A DNA stretch of 64,000 nt from the NCBI GenBank assembly GCA_958296245.1, contig OY282458.1:1-64000 (forward strand), written 5' to 3'. A program made the position numbers and the translations under genes. Of this stretch, positions 16,790-25,752 are shown piece by piece (the first letter of the stretch is position 1; every line of letters starts with the position of its first letter). The notes under the pieces were generated by a model, which had not been told where the DNA came from, ran no database searches, and saw only the letters and a list, made by a program, of their open reading frames with translations. This DNA comes from an uncultured Dehalococcoidia bacterium (GTDB lineage Bacteria; Chloroflexota; Dehalococcoidia; Lucifugimonadales; G958296245).

Positions 16790-17044
16790 TCATTCCAGCG
16801 GTCTGTAGTTTCTCTCGGGCGGGAGGCGCATCTGCTCACCATACGTGGTCTCGATCTGGGTGATCCGGAGATCGGCCGCCGCGAGCATCTCGTTGCACAT
16901 GCGCGCAAGGCGCATCCCGCGTTCGTACAACTTCGTCGCCTCGTCCAAGGGCAGGTCGCCCGCCTCTAAGACCTGCACCGTCTGCTCCAAGCGCGTCAAC
17001 ACTTCCTCGAAGGTGGGTTTCCGATCCTTTGCGCCGGAGCTCAT
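16790..17044 (-). CDS. xseB: Exodeoxyribonuclease VII small subunit
   Basis: 84 residues. The helical-hairpin family signature is clear: TFEEVLTRLEQTVQVLEAGD, LPLDEATKLYERGMRLARMC. It binds the C-terminal domain of XseA and is needed for single-strand DNA exonuclease activity. Its ATG overlaps the xseA stop (ATGA), consistent with fixed stoichiometry. Confidence 0.95.
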   Translation of the reverse strand: MSSGAKDRKPTFEEVLTRLEQTVQVLEAGDLPLDEATKLYERGMRLARMCNEMLAAADLRITQIETTYGEQMRLPPERNYRPLE

Positions 17045-18279
17045 CGCCTTCCCCCGGAAGCGCTTGTGCCTGTGCCATTGCCGTCCCTGCCCAAGTCTGG
17101 GCGTGTGGATACGACTTCGGCGCTGAATCCTCCCCGCGCCAGCGTCACGTCGATCCGGTCGCCCGGTGTTAGCTTCCGGGAGTCGGACACGACCCCGCCC
17201 ACGGCGGCCTGTACGATAGCGAACCCCCTTCGCAGCGCGTCCTTGGGACTGAGGGCCTCCAAGCGCATGGTCAGGGAGGCGGTATGCTTCGCCCTAGCCT
17301 GAAAGTCGCGGTGCAGCTTGCCGGCAACCCCGCTCAGGAGGTCGTCGATTCGCTGCCGCAGGGCGCCGACGTCCGGCCGCCTGCGGTGGGCGCGGTCTCG
17401 ATGATGCGATACGCGCGTCCGTAGGGTCTGCATCCTGTTGAAGAGGCTCTGGGCAGCGGCGCGCCTCCGCGTCTCCAGCGTGGCCCTCAGTTCGGAAACG
17501 TCGGGCGCCACCATCTCGGCTGCGGCCGACGGGGTGGGCGCCCGACGGTCCGCCACCATGTCGGCGATCGTGACGTCGGTCTCGTGGCCCACGCCGCACA
17601 CTACCGGTGAGCGGCTTGCGAAGATGGCCCTGGCGACGCTCTCTTCGTTGAACGGCCAAAGGTCCTCCAAGGAGCCCCCGCCGCGGGCGAGGATGATTGC
17701 GTCGAGGCCATCGAGGCGGTTCAGAGCGCTCAAGGCGTCCACGATGCCCCGGGCCGCCCAGTTGCCCTGCACGGGCGTCGGCGCCAGTACCAACTCGACC
17801 AGAGGGTACCTGCGCCGCATCACCATCTGAATGTCGTGCCAAACAGCGCCGCTCGGCGAAGTGGCGACGCCGACGCGCTCGGGGAAACGGGGTAGAAGCC
17901 TCTTGCGGGACTCCTCGAACAGCCCCTGCTTTCGCAGCTTGAGCTTGAGCTGCTCCAGACGCATCTGAAGGTCTCCCACACCCTCGGGGCGCACGAGGTC
18001 AGCTACGAGCTGCATATCGCCGCGAGGCTCATAAATCGTCATTCGGCCGTGAGCGATCAGAGAGGAACCGCTCTCCAACATGTCGGCGCCCAGTCCGTCC
18101 CGGAACATGACGCACCGCAGGGCCGCGCCTCCGTCCCGCAGGTTGAAGTAGGAGTGCCCGCTCGCCGGACGGCGCAGATCAGTCACCTCACCGCGGACCC
18201 AGAGGTCCTGGAGGAGCACGTCGTGTTCGAGCACGTCCTTCAGGTACCGGGCGAGCTGGGAGACAGAGTATACGGCCAC
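17041..18279 (-). CDS. xseA: Exodeoxyribonuclease VII large subunit
   Basis: 412 residues. An N-terminal OB-fold (YSVSQLARYLKDVL, LWVRGEVTDLRRPASGHSYF) is followed by the catalytic domain with RVGVATSPSGAVWHDI, GNWAARGIVDALSALN, LARGGGSLEDLWPFNEE and GVGHETDVTIADMVADRRAP, then a long coiled-coil region. It degrades single-stranded DNA from either end in repair. It starts one base after the efp stop codon. Confidence 0.96.
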   Translation of the reverse strand: MAVYSVSQLARYLKDVLEHDVLLQDLWVRGEVTDLRRPASGHSYFNLRDGGAALRCVMFRDGLGADMLESGSSLIAHGRMTIYEPRGDMQLVADLVRPEGVGDLQMRLEQLKLKLRKQGLFEESRKRLLPRFPERVGVATSPSGAVWHDIQMVMRRRYPLVELVLAPTPVQGNWAARGIVDALSALNRLDGLDAIILARGGGSLEDLWPFNEESVARAIFASRSPVVCGVGHETDVTIADMVADRRAPTPSAAAEMVAPDVSELRATLETRRRAAAQSLFNRMQTLRTRVSHHRDRAHRRRPDVGALRQRIDDLLSGVAGKLHRDFQARAKHTASLTMRLEALSPKDALRRGFAIVQAAVGGVVSDSRKLTPGDRIDVTLARGGFSAEVVSTRPDLGRDGNGTGTSASGGRR

Positions 18280-18280
18280 C

Positions 18281-18844
18281 TTACACCCTCGATAGGTATT
18301 CGCCGCTGCGGGTATCCACTCTGACGGTCTCTCCTATCTCGATGAACAACGGGACATGTACGAGCAGCCCCGTCTCCAGTGTGGCGGGCTTTGTGCCCCC
18401 ATGCGCGGTGTTCCCCTTGAACCCCGGTTCCGTGTCGGATACCTTCAGGTCTACGGTCAAAGGCATCTCGGTGGCGATGGGGTCCCCGTCGTAGAAGATG
18501 ACGTCGACGGTGGACTGTTCGACCATGTATTGGAGGGAGTTCTCGATCCTCCCCTTGTCAAGCGGGAACTGCTCGTAGGACTCTTGGTCCATGAAGTAGT
18601 AGAGGTCCCCATCCCGGTAGATGTACTGTGACTTGCGCCTGTCCACCGGGGCGGGCTTCAACTTCACGTCGTAACCCTGGAAGGTCCTGTCCATGACGCG
18701 CCCCGTTCGGAGAGACCTGAACCGTATCCTCATGACGGGGGCCCGCTGCTGCATCTTGCTGCGCTCATACTCGACGACGGCGTAGGGCTCGCCGTCAAGG
18801 TCTATGGGCATGCCCTTTCTCAGTTCCCCGTATCCTATTGTCAT
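18281..18844 (-). CDS. efp: Translation elongation factor P
   Basis: 187 residues from ATG 18844 (MTIGYGELRKGMPIDL), with GGAG seven bases upstream. Three beta-barrel domains: an N-terminal KOW-like domain with the loop KMQQRAPVMRI (Arg at 34, the position modified in some bacteria), a middle domain (FMDQESYEQFPL) and a C-terminal OB domain (GTKPATLETGLLVHVPLFI, GETVRVDTRSGEYLSR). It rescues ribosomes stalled at proline runs, which fits a proteome with a very Pro-rich lipoprotein. No modification gene is nearby. Confidence 0.95.
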   Translation of the reverse strand: MTIGYGELRKGMPIDLDGEPYAVVEYERSKMQQRAPVMRIRFRSLRTGRVMDRTFQGYDVKLKPAPVDRRKSQYIYRDGDLYYFMDQESYEQFPLDKGRIENSLQYMVEQSTVDVIFYDGDPIATEMPLTVDLKVSDTEPGFKGNTAHGGTKPATLETGLLVHVPLFIEIGETVRVDTRSGEYLSRV

Positions 18845-18955
18845 GGGCGATTCTCCGATCCCGTCGTATTCTTTCCGCCAGACCCCGACCCGGAGATCCA
18901 CCGAGGGGCCCTCAAAGCACGCCTATGCAATATAACACCAATTGGGCATGAGACC

Positions 18956-19290
18956 GTAACCGCGTTCAGCCTCTGAGAGACCTGAAGGGGAAAGTTCAAG
19001 AGGGGTTCTCCCCTCTGGCAGGGGGTCTGGGGTGCAACGCGGCTTGCTGAACGCCGTGAGCATGGTTCTCCCCTCTGGCAGGGGGGTCTGGGCCCACCAG
19101 CCTATATTCATGTCCCCTACGGGTTCTCCCCCTGGCAGGGGGTCTGGGGTAGGCGCCTCCTTGGGAGCGCGGGCGTCTCGCCGTTCTCCTCTCTGACAGG
19201 GGTCTGGTGGCTGTGCCCCCAGTTACCAAGGGGCGGGCGGGTGGGAATCAAAGACGTCTGCTTTAGAGGATTTTCCCCGCAGCCTGCTAG
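18956..19290 (+). repeat. Compound repeat: family A with four repeated core starts, a family D piece and a family B end
   Basis: A family A left end at 18956 (GTAACCGCGTTCAGCC) is followed by four irregularly spaced copies of GTTCTCCCCTCTGGCAGGGG near 19004, 19068, 19125 and 19184. A reverse family D fragment lies at about 19150-19182. Then come the A core (GCCCCCAGTTACCAAGGGGC) and a family B right terminus (CCGCAGCCTGCTAG, 19277-19290). It fills the gap between efp and the next gene; no gene is seen. Confidence 0.8.
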
Positions 19291-19347
19291 ATACGATTGC
19301 CTTGGGGACTGCTATGATGGGTAACAGGATGTGTCTCCCGATGGACG

Positions 19348-20301
19348 ATGAACCGGAGTAACTCGAGGCTGGCTTGGGCCCTTCCCCCCGGCGGGGCGGC
19401 GTTGTTGGCGGCCATCCTGGTAGTGTCATGCTCGACCGTACCACCCGAGACGCCCGTCGCCCCCGACCCCGCCGCCGAGGCCTCGCCCACCGCAGCCGAC
19501 AGCGGCAGCGAAGAGGTCACCGTGATCGTTGCCGCGACCGACCTGGCCACGGGGCGTAACAGGTTTGCCTTCGGGGTGCTCAACGCGGACGGGCCCATAC
19601 GGACCCCCGAGGTGCGAGTGACGTTCTATCATCTCGACGGCGACCCGTCGAAGCCCGCCGGCCGAGACGCGGCCCGGTTCGTGAACTGGCCCTCGGCGCG
19701 CGCCGGCGTGTACGTCGTCGACGCGGCCTTCGCCGGGCCGGGCCGGTGGGGCGTGGTGGTTGAGGTCCCAGGGGCGGAGGGCAAGGCCCCTGCGATCGGT
19801 CAGAGCGGGTTCGTGGTGAAGGCGGAGAGTTCAGCGCCGGCCATAGGCGGCGTACCGCCTCCCATAGTCAACAAGACCGTGGCCGACGTATCCGATCTGG
19901 GAGAGCTTACGTCCGCCCCGAATCCGGACCCCGGCCTGTACGGCATGACGGTCGCGGACGCCCTTTCCAGCGGCAGGCCGACCCTGGTCGCCTTCGCAAC
20001 ACCTTTGTTCTGTTCGACGGCCACCTGCGGCCCACAGTTGGAGGTCGTCTCGGCGCTCAGGGAACGGCACGCGGATGACGTGAACTTCATCCACGTCGAG
20101 GTCTACGAGAACCCTCACGAGATGATGGGGGACTTCTCAGCGGGCAGGGTATCGCCGCACATGGAGCGGTGGGGGCTTCTGACCGAGCCCTTTACCTTCG
20201 TGCTCGACTCGGGCGGCAGGGTGGCGTCGAAGTTCGAAGGCTTCGCAACTGAGGAGGAGTTGGAAATGGCTCTCGCGGAAGTGCTGCCCGCCGGAGGTTG
20301 A
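19348..20301 (+). CDS. Envelope lipoprotein with C-terminal thioredoxin-like domain
   Basis: 317 residues. A signal peptide with lipobox (LAAILVVSC, Cys about 28) precedes an acidic linker. Residues about 50-150 form a beta-rich domain (VAATDLATGRNRFAFGVLN) like those of extracellular ligand- or metal-handling proteins. The C-terminal half is thioredoxin-like: RPTLVAFATPLFCSTATCGP (Cys-x4-Cys), NFIHVEVYENPHEM, and EPFTFVLDSGGRVASKFEG. A redox or metal-delivery role outside the membrane is inferred. It is likely co-expressed with the next gene, which follows after 5 bp. Confidence 0.8.
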   Translation: MNRSNSRLAWALPPGGAALLAAILVVSCSTVPPETPVAPDPAAEASPTAADSGSEEVTVIVAATDLATGRNRFAFGVLNADGPIRTPEVRVTFYHLDGDPSKPAGRDAARFVNWPSARAGVYVVDAAFAGPGRWGVVVEVPGAEGKAPAIGQSGFVVKAESSAPAIGGVPPPIVNKTVADVSDLGELTSAPNPDPGLYGMTVADALSSGRPTLVAFATPLFCSTATCGPQLEVVSALRERHADDVNFIHVEVYENPHEMMGDFSAGRVSPHMERWGLLTEPFTFVLDSGGRVASKFEGFATEEELEMALAEVLPAGG

Positions 20302-20306
20302 CCTTG

Positions 20307-20870
20307 ATGCGCCTTGCCCTTCGCCGCCACATAGGCCGAGCCGCGCTTGCGGCGCTGTTGGCAGTCCTAACCCTCGCCGCGCCTTACGGCGCGGCGGCGC
20401 ACGGCGAGGGCGCCGTTGTGTTCCAGGGAACGGAAGGACTTTTCGAAGTCACAGTCCGTGTCATCCCGGAAACGCCCACCGTCGGGCTCATCCACTTCAC
20501 GATCACGCCCTTCGACCCCGAAACCAAGGCCCTGATACTGGAGGCGGAGGTAGACGTCACCGCAGTGGACCCGGAGGGCAACGAGGCTTACCGCGCCCGC
20601 GCGGTGAACTCGCCTATGGCCCTGGAGTATTACGACGCCAACATAACCATAGAATCCGCCGGCGTCTGGACGCTGCGCGTGGACGTGCTGCACGAAGACA
20701 GGGGCAGCGCCAGCTTCAGCTTGCCGCTGCCCGTGATCGGGCCTGCGCTGCCCGCCAGCGGAGCAGGCGGATACGTCTTCTTGGGGGTCATCGTGTTCCT
20801 GCTCGGGGGGGCCGTGTACCTGTGGTTCCGTACCAACAGGCTGGCGCGTCGAGCAGCAGGCGCGGTGTAA
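20307..20870 (+). CDS. Secreted, C-terminally anchored FixH/YtkA-like protein
   Basis: About 187 residues. The start is ATG 20307, nine bases after GGAGG; a TTG at 20298 touches that site. It has a signal peptide (LAALLAVLTLAAPYGAAAHG), an Ig-like beta-domain (FEVTVRVIPETPTVGLIHFT, EAEVDVTAVDPEGNEAYRA, WTLRVDVLHEDRGSA) and one C-terminal membrane helix (YVFLGVIVFLLGGAVYLWF). The fold resembles YtkA/FixH-type domains found with copper and cytochrome assembly proteins. A partnership with the upstream thioredoxin-like lipoprotein is inferred. Confidence 0.75.
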   Translation: MRLALRRHIGRAALAALLAVLTLAAPYGAAAHGEGAVVFQGTEGLFEVTVRVIPETPTVGLIHFTITPFDPETKALILEAEVDVTAVDPEGNEAYRARAVNSPMALEYYDANITIESAGVWTLRVDVLHEDRGSASFSLPLPVIGPALPASGAGGYVFLGVIVFLLGGAVYLWFRTNRLARRAAGAV

Positions 20871-20879
20871 ACGGGGCGT

Positions 20880-22286
20880 TCAGGTCCGGAAGATGTCCTT
20901 CCACCTCGACCTGAACGGCGAGACCGGACGCGGAAGCTCCCTGTATCGGGCCCACCGCGAGAAGGGCGGCAGCAGCCTCCCTAGCAAGAGCAGCGGCCAC
21001 CGGAGCGCCCTGCCAATCAGATTAGCCGCCGCCAGCGTTCCGCTGTTGGACACCGACAGCCGCCACACCTTCATTAGAGCCGCCTCGGCGACCGGGGCAT
21101 TCTTGTTGCGTCCCTCGGCCAGCTCCCGCCGAAGGTGCAACAACATACGCGGGATGTCGATTCGGACCGGGCACGCCTCGCGGCACGCGCCGCACAGACT
21201 CGACGCGTAAGGCAGGTCGCGCGAGTCGGGCAAATTCGTCAGCATCGGGGTTACGATAGCGCCGATGGGCCCCGAGTAGACCCAGCCGTAGGCGTGCCCG
21301 CCAACCTTCCTGTACACCGGGCACGCGTTCAGGCAGGCGCCGCACCGGATGCAGTTCAGCGCTTCCCGCATATGCGGGTCCGCCAAGATTCGCGAGCGCC
21401 CGTTATCGACTACGACCAGGTGGAACTGCTCCGGTCCGTCCTCGTCGCCGGGGCCTCTCGGGCCGTCAACCGTGGTCACGTAGGCCGAGAGCCGTTGGCC
21501 GGTGGCCGAACGGGTGAGCAGCCGGAGGAACATGGACATGTCCTCCAGGGTTGGCGCCACCTTCTCCATCCCCATGACCGCAACGTGTATCCGCGGCATC
21601 GAGGTACACATCCGGCCGTTGCCCTCGTTCGTCACCAGGACGAGGGTCCCAGTCTCGGCCACGACGAAGTTGGCCCCCGTGATGCCCATGTCGGCCTCGA
21701 TGAACTTGTCTCGGAGCTGCCTCCTGGCTTCCGCGGTCAGCTCGGCGGTGTCCCATTCCCGCCCCTCCGCGCCGACGCCTCGATGGAGAAGCTCAGCCGC
21801 TCGATTCTTGGACATGTGAATAGCCGGAGCGATGATGTGATACGGGGTGTCGCCGGCGAGCTGAATCAGATACTCCCCCAAGTCCGTCTCGGTCACTTCG
21901 ACCCCGGCTCCGGCCAGTAGGCGGTTGAGGTCCATCTCCTCAGAGAGCATCGACTTGCCCTTGATGACCCTCTTGACGCTCTCCCTCTCGGCGAGGTCGA
22001 GGATGTACCTGCTCGCCGCCTCGCCATCCTGCGCGAAGAACACGTTGCCGCCCGACTCCGTGACCCTAGCCTCGACTTGCTCCAGGTAGTAGTCCAAGTT
22101 GGCGATCGTGTGCGACTTTACCGCCTGCGCGCGGGTCCGCATCTCTTCCCAGCCGGGGGTCGCTTCCGCCGCCCTCTCGCGGGCTTTCGAGAAGCCCCCG
22201 TACAGGCCGCGAAGGCTGTCCTGGATTCTCGCGTCGGACAACGTTTTGGCCGCCGACTGGGTGAACTGCTTGGTGGTTGCTTCCAT
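20880..22286 (-). CDS. lutB: Lactate utilisation iron-sulfur protein LutB
   Basis: About 468 residues from ATG 22286 (MEATTKQFTQSAAKTL). The N-terminal LUD domain shows KGKSMLSEEMDLNRLLAGAG, ETDLGEYLIQLAGDTPYHII, HMSKNRAAELLH and ETGTLVLVTNEGNGRM. The C-terminal ferredoxin region has CIRCGACLNACPVYRKVGGH and LCGACREACPVRIDIP, two 4Fe-4S clusters. LutB carries electrons in cytoplasmic L-lactate oxidation to pyruvate. It follows lutA by 4 bp; no lutC follows. Confidence 0.94.
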   Translation of the reverse strand: MEATTKQFTQSAAKTLSDARIQDSLRGLYGGFSKARERAAEATPGWEEMRTRAQAVKSHTIANLDYYLEQVEARVTESGGNVFFAQDGEAASRYILDLAERESVKRVIKGKSMLSEEMDLNRLLAGAGVEVTETDLGEYLIQLAGDTPYHIIAPAIHMSKNRAAELLHRGVGAEGREWDTAELTAEARRQLRDKFIEADMGITGANFVVAETGTLVLVTNEGNGRMCTSMPRIHVAVMGMEKVAPTLEDMSMFLRLLTRSATGQRLSAYVTTVDGPRGPGDEDGPEQFHLVVVDNGRSRILADPHMREALNCIRCGACLNACPVYRKVGGHAYGWVYSGPIGAIVTPMLTNLPDSRDLPYASSLCGACREACPVRIDIPRMLLHLRRELAEGRNKNAPVAEAALMKVWRLSVSNSGTLAAANLIGRALRWPLLLLGRLLPPFSRWARYRELPRPVSPFRSRWKDIFRT

Positions 22287-22290
22287 GCCT

Positions 22291-23040
22291 CTATCCCGGC
22301 GTGGCCGCTTCGTCCAGCAGCTGGGCAAGATGGACCGTCCTGATGGGCAGTCCCTGCGCCCTGAGTCCGCCCCCGATCTGCATCAGGCATGAGCTGTCGC
22401 ACGCCGCCACAGCCCCCGCGCCGGTGCGCCGGATGTCGTCGATCTTGTCGGCAAGCATCGCGCCGGAGATGTCCGGGTACTTGACTGAGAAGAGGCCGCC
22501 GAAGCCGCAGCAGACATCGGGCTGCTCCATCTCGACCAGCTCGGCGCCCGGAGCTGAGCCGATCAGGGCGCGGGCCTGAGTAACCGCCCCCAATTCACGC
22601 CGCAGGTGGCAGCCCTCATGGTAGGTGACCTTCTCCGGCTCACGCCGGGGCCTGCCCCCGATCTCCGAGGCGTCCGTCACCTTCAGCACGTCGACGATGA
22701 ACTCGGAGAGCTCGTAGACGCGCGGCGCAAGCTCCTTGGCGGCGTGAAGGGCGGCGGGCTCGTCGCGGAGCAGTTCGGCGTAGAAGACCCTCAACATGCT
22801 GGCGCAGGAGCCGGACGGGACCACGACGTGTTCCTTGCCTTCAAGCTGTCTGAGGAGCCGCCGAGCAAGCGGCTTGGCCTCGTTCCAGAACCCTGAGTTG
22901 AAGGCAGGCTGCCCGCAGCACGTCTGCCCGGGCGGGAAGTCGACGTCCACGCCCAAGCGGCGCAGCACCCTGACCGTGCTCTCGCCCACCTCAGGGAAGA
23001 ACTGATCAACTATGCAGGAGACGAAGAGGGAGGCTTGCAT
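22291..23040 (-). CDS. lutA: Lactate utilisation protein LutA (CCG-domain Fe-S oxidoreductase)
   Basis: 249 residues. It opens with MQASLFVSCIVDQFFPEVGE and has two cysteine-rich CCG domains: TCCGQPAFNSGF with SGSCASML, and CHLRRELGAV with DVCCGFGGLFSVKYP. These bind an unusual cluster in LutA/GlpC/HdrB proteins. It works with LutB in lactate or glycolate oxidation. Adjacent lutB supports the assignment. Confidence 0.94.
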   Translation of the reverse strand: MQASLFVSCIVDQFFPEVGESTVRVLRRLGVDVDFPPGQTCCGQPAFNSGFWNEAKPLARRLLRQLEGKEHVVVPSGSCASMLRVFYAELLRDEPAALHAAKELAPRVYELSEFIVDVLKVTDASEIGGRPRREPEKVTYHEGCHLRRELGAVTQARALIGSAPGAELVEMEQPDVCCGFGGLFSVKYPDISGAMLADKIDDIRRTGAGAVAACDSSCLMQIGGGLRAQGLPIRTVHLAQLLDEAATPG

Positions 23041-23075
23041 CTATCGTCCACACCCCCAACCCGTCAGCGGGCGTC

Positions 23076-23321
23076 TCAGGTGATCAACCCTCGGACCATG
23101 AAGCCGAGGACCCATCCGAGGATGAAGGCGGGCCCGGCGGCGAAGAGCGCGCCCTCAGTAGCATCATTGGCCGGCCCATGAAGCCTGAGATACAGCACGA
23201 ACCCGCCTAGCCCGATGGCCACAAGCCACACGGAGACGGCGGTGACGCCCAGGGACGCCCCTATGGCAAACCCCACGGCGCCCCATGCGTAGGGCGAATC
23301 GATTATGCGCAGAAGAGTCAT
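23076..23321 (-). CDS. Small integral membrane protein, function unknown
   Basis: 81 residues with three hydrophobic segments (AWGAVGFAIGASLGVTAV, WLVAIGLGGFVLYLRL, ALFAAGPAFILGWVLGFMV). No family is recognised. It lies 35 bp upstream of lutA on the same strand and may be in the same transcript. Confidence 0.6.
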   Translation of the reverse strand: MTLLRIIDSPYAWGAVGFAIGASLGVTAVSVWLVAIGLGGFVLYLRLHGPANDATEGALFAAGPAFILGWVLGFMVRGLIT

Positions 23322-23336
23322 CTGACAGCTACCCGG

Positions 23337-23360
23337 CAGGCTGCGGAATACGTGGTCTGC
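23337..23360 (+). repeat. Family B terminus fragment
   Basis: GCAGGCTGCGGAATACG matches the left end of family B elements at 7202 and 54078. The rest of the element is absent. Confidence 0.6.
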
Positions 23361-23440
23361 ATCACAGCTTACAACGGGATCTCAGGTGATGGCAACACAC
23401 CCCGCATGAGAAATGCCCTCAAGCTCCGGCGGCGGTCTGG

Positions 23441-23446
23441 TATACT
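23441..23446 (+). promoter_or_regulatory. -10 box (TATACT) for purA
   Basis: TATACT lies 45 bp before the purA start codon. No convincing -35 box is visible at 16-18 bp upstream. An AAGGAG at 23469 is rather far (16 bases) from the ATG. Confidence 0.4.
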
Positions 23447-23490
23447 TTCCTGTCGGAGATGGGACGCTAAGGAGAAGCTACAATACGACC

Positions 23491-24813
23491 ATGACTGTTT
23501 GCGCTGTACTTGGGGGGCAGTGGGGCGACGAGGGCAAAGGGAAGATCGTCGACTTCCTGGCTGAAGAAGCCGACATAGTAGCCAGATTCTCCGGCGGGAA
23601 CAACGCCGGCCACACGGTGATGAACCCCATGGGGACCTTCAAGCTCCACCTGGTGCCCTCGGGTATATTCTGGCCCGAATCCCTTGCGGTCATCGGGAAC
23701 GGGGTCGTCGTAGACCCGGACGCCCTGGTCGAAGAGGTGGACGGGCTGGAGAACCGGGGCGTGGACCTGGACGGCCGGCTGCTCGTCAGCGAGCGAGCGC
23801 ACCTCGTCATGCCGTATCACGTCGTACTGGACGAGCTCATAGACAGCGCGCGCGGCAGCCATGCCATCGGCACCACGGGCAAGGGCATCGGCCCGGCGTA
23901 CACCGACAAGGCGGCCAGGACGGGGATCAGGGCCGCCGACCTCTCCGACATGGAGTCGCTCTACCCAAGGATCGAGCACGTCCTCAGCCACGCCAACGCC
24001 ATCATCGAGAAGGTGTACGACGGGCAGCCGGTCTCTCTGGACGAGGTATTCGAGAAGTGCAAGACGTGGGCCGGCCGCCTCCGCCCCTATGTTGGGCCTG
24101 TCGAGCACGTCGTATACGACGCTATCAACGACGGCAAGACCGTCCTCCTGGAGGGTGCGCAGGGTGCGTTGCTGGACCTCGACCAGGGGACGTATCCGTA
24201 CGTCACCTCATCGCATCCCACCATCGGAGGCGCTCAGACCGGATTGGGACTGCTGCCCCGGCACATCGAGACCATCTTGGGCGTGTTCAAGGCTTACAGC
24301 ACGAGGGTGGGCAGCGGGCCGTTCGTCACCGAGATCCACGGAGAGGTCGGCGACCTCATACGTGAGCGAGCGCAGGAGTTCGGCACCACGACGGGCAGGC
24401 CGCGCAGGGTGGGTTGGTTCGACTCGGTGGCCGCACGGTACAGCGCCAGAATCAACGGCTATACCTCCTTGGTGCTGACTCGGCTGGACGTCCTGGACGA
24501 CTTCGACTCCTTCAAGCTGTGTTCCTACTACGAGCTCGACGGGAAGCGAGTGTGGGACTTTCCCGGAAATGCCTCAGTCCTGGAGAGGTGCAAGCCGGTC
24601 TACGAGGACGTCCCCGGATGGGACAGCCCCACGGCCGGCGCCACCAACCTTGAAGACCTGCCGCCCGAGGCCCGCGCCTACGTCCGCCGCTTGGAGCAAC
24701 TCGTGGAGACGCCGATCGACGTCATATCCACGGGCCCCGAGCGCCACGAGACGATCATGGTTCGCGACGTGCTCCGCCGGGGCCGATCACCCGCGGGGGC
24801 ACAGGCAGGCTGA
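23491..24813 (+). CDS. purA: Adenylosuccinate synthetase
   Basis: 440 residues starting MTVCAVLGGQWGDEGKGKIV, the family N-terminus with the GDEGKGK nucleotide loop. Other motifs: NNAGHTV, IGTTGKGIGPAYTDK, EGAQGALLDLDQGTYPYVT, TRVGSGPFVTE, TGRPRRVGWFD and the C-terminal DVISTGPERHETI. It converts IMP, aspartate and GTP to adenylosuccinate. With purN and purM also in the window, purine genes are scattered rather than clustered. Confidence 0.97.
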   Translation: MTVCAVLGGQWGDEGKGKIVDFLAEEADIVARFSGGNNAGHTVMNPMGTFKLHLVPSGIFWPESLAVIGNGVVVDPDALVEEVDGLENRGVDLDGRLLVSERAHLVMPYHVVLDELIDSARGSHAIGTTGKGIGPAYTDKAARTGIRAADLSDMESLYPRIEHVLSHANAIIEKVYDGQPVSLDEVFEKCKTWAGRLRPYVGPVEHVVYDAINDGKTVLLEGAQGALLDLDQGTYPYVTSSHPTIGGAQTGLGLLPRHIETILGVFKAYSTRVGSGPFVTEIHGEVGDLIRERAQEFGTTTGRPRRVGWFDSVAARYSARINGYTSLVLTRLDVLDDFDSFKLCSYYELDGKRVWDFPGNASVLERCKPVYEDVPGWDSPTAGATNLEDLPPEARAYVRRLEQLVETPIDVISTGPERHETIMVRDVLRRGRSPAGAQAG

Positions 24814-24907
24814 AACAGACGGGGAATCACCGGCTTACGGCTTCGCAAGCGCCGCCGCGTCGTGCAGTAACTCTCGGAAATCGACGAAGTTGGACCGACC
24901 GGAGATA

Positions 24908-25489
24908 ATGCCTACGCTCCCGTCCCTCCTCAGAACCCCCACGGCCGCGCGCCGCCGGACGGCTCCGCTCCTCGCCATCGCCGCGGTGGTCCTCCTGTCC
25001 GCATGTGGGGGCGGCCCCTCGCAGGAAGAATACGACGCGCTGGCTGAAGAGCTCCAGTCGACCAAGAGGGACCTCAATACCGCGTTGTCGCGTCTGTCCG
25101 CTGAGGAATCGAGGGTCGCCGCGGCGCAGCGGCAGATCCAAGACATTCGGAAGCAGGCGGAAGAGGAAAGAGCCGAGGCCCTGCGGCAGGAGAGCGAAGG
25201 GCGCATCAGCCTCGCCCGGGCCCGACTCGAGGCGGTCCGGTTCGCACAGCGCAATACGGAGATGTACTCCCCGGAGTACCGCGACCAACCCATGGTCTGG
25301 GAGGTGGCGAGATCCTCGGAGGACCAGGAATTCTACTACGTCGTCCTGACCCACAAACCCTTCGCCGGTTTCACAGGCACCCCGGGGCAGGAGGAGTTCA
25401 TCATCGACAAGACCGGCAAGATCGAGTTCCGGCAGGTGCTCAGCGACCCCCAGGTGCTCAGCAGCCCCGTCGAGGCCGCTTCTCCTTGA
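24908..25489 (+). CDS. Coiled-coil lipoprotein, function unknown
   Basis: 193 residues from ATG 24908 (MPTLPSLLRTPTAARR), with CGGAG just upstream. The lipobox is VVLLSAC (Cys about 33). Residues about 38-95 form a long heptad coiled coil (EEYDALAEELQSTKRDLNTA, AAQRQIQDIRKQAEEERAEA). The C-terminal globular part includes WEVARSSEDQEFYYVVLTHK and FIIDKTGKIEFRQVL. No enzymatic motif. It may be envelope-structural or belong to the phage-tail neighbourhood, but it is on the opposite strand. Confidence 0.7.
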   Translation: MPTLPSLLRTPTAARRRTAPLLAIAAVVLLSACGGGPSQEEYDALAEELQSTKRDLNTALSRLSAEESRVAAAQRQIQDIRKQAEEERAEALRQESEGRISLARARLEAVRFAQRNTEMYSPEYRDQPMVWEVARSSEDQEFYYVVLTHKPFAGFTGTPGQEEFIIDKTGKIEFRQVLSDPQVLSSPVEAASP

Positions 25490-25536
25490 GCAGACGGCAG
25501 GGCGCGGCTGCCTCCCGCGTCCACAGACGCGCAGGG

Positions 25537-25752
25537 CTATTGACCGCCCTCGGAGCGGTGGAGGGCTTTACTGAGCACAGAGGCCCCCTCGGGATCGGTG
25601 CGCTCCAGCAAACGAATTACGGACCGGGCGGCCAGTTCCACGTTCTTGTCGAAGCGGGCAAGTATGCGCTCCAACCTGAACATGAACCACACCAGCACGG
25701 CGCCCAGCAGCCCGGCGTCGAGTATCCGCGTCAGATCGATGTCCATTCTCAA
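25537..25752 (-). CDS. Small single-span membrane protein at the end of the phage tail module
   Basis: 71 residues (an alternative start at 25746 gives 69). One N-terminal membrane helix (LLGAVLVWFMFRLERILARF) is followed by a charged helical tail. It overlaps the tail-protein gene by 4 bp, so it belongs to that transcript. Its size and position fit a holin-like or tail-accessory protein, but no family match is claimed. Confidence 0.6.
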   Translation of the reverse strand: MRMDIDLTRILDAGLLGAVLVWFMFRLERILARFDKNVELAARSVIRLLERTDPEGASVLSKALHRSEGGQ

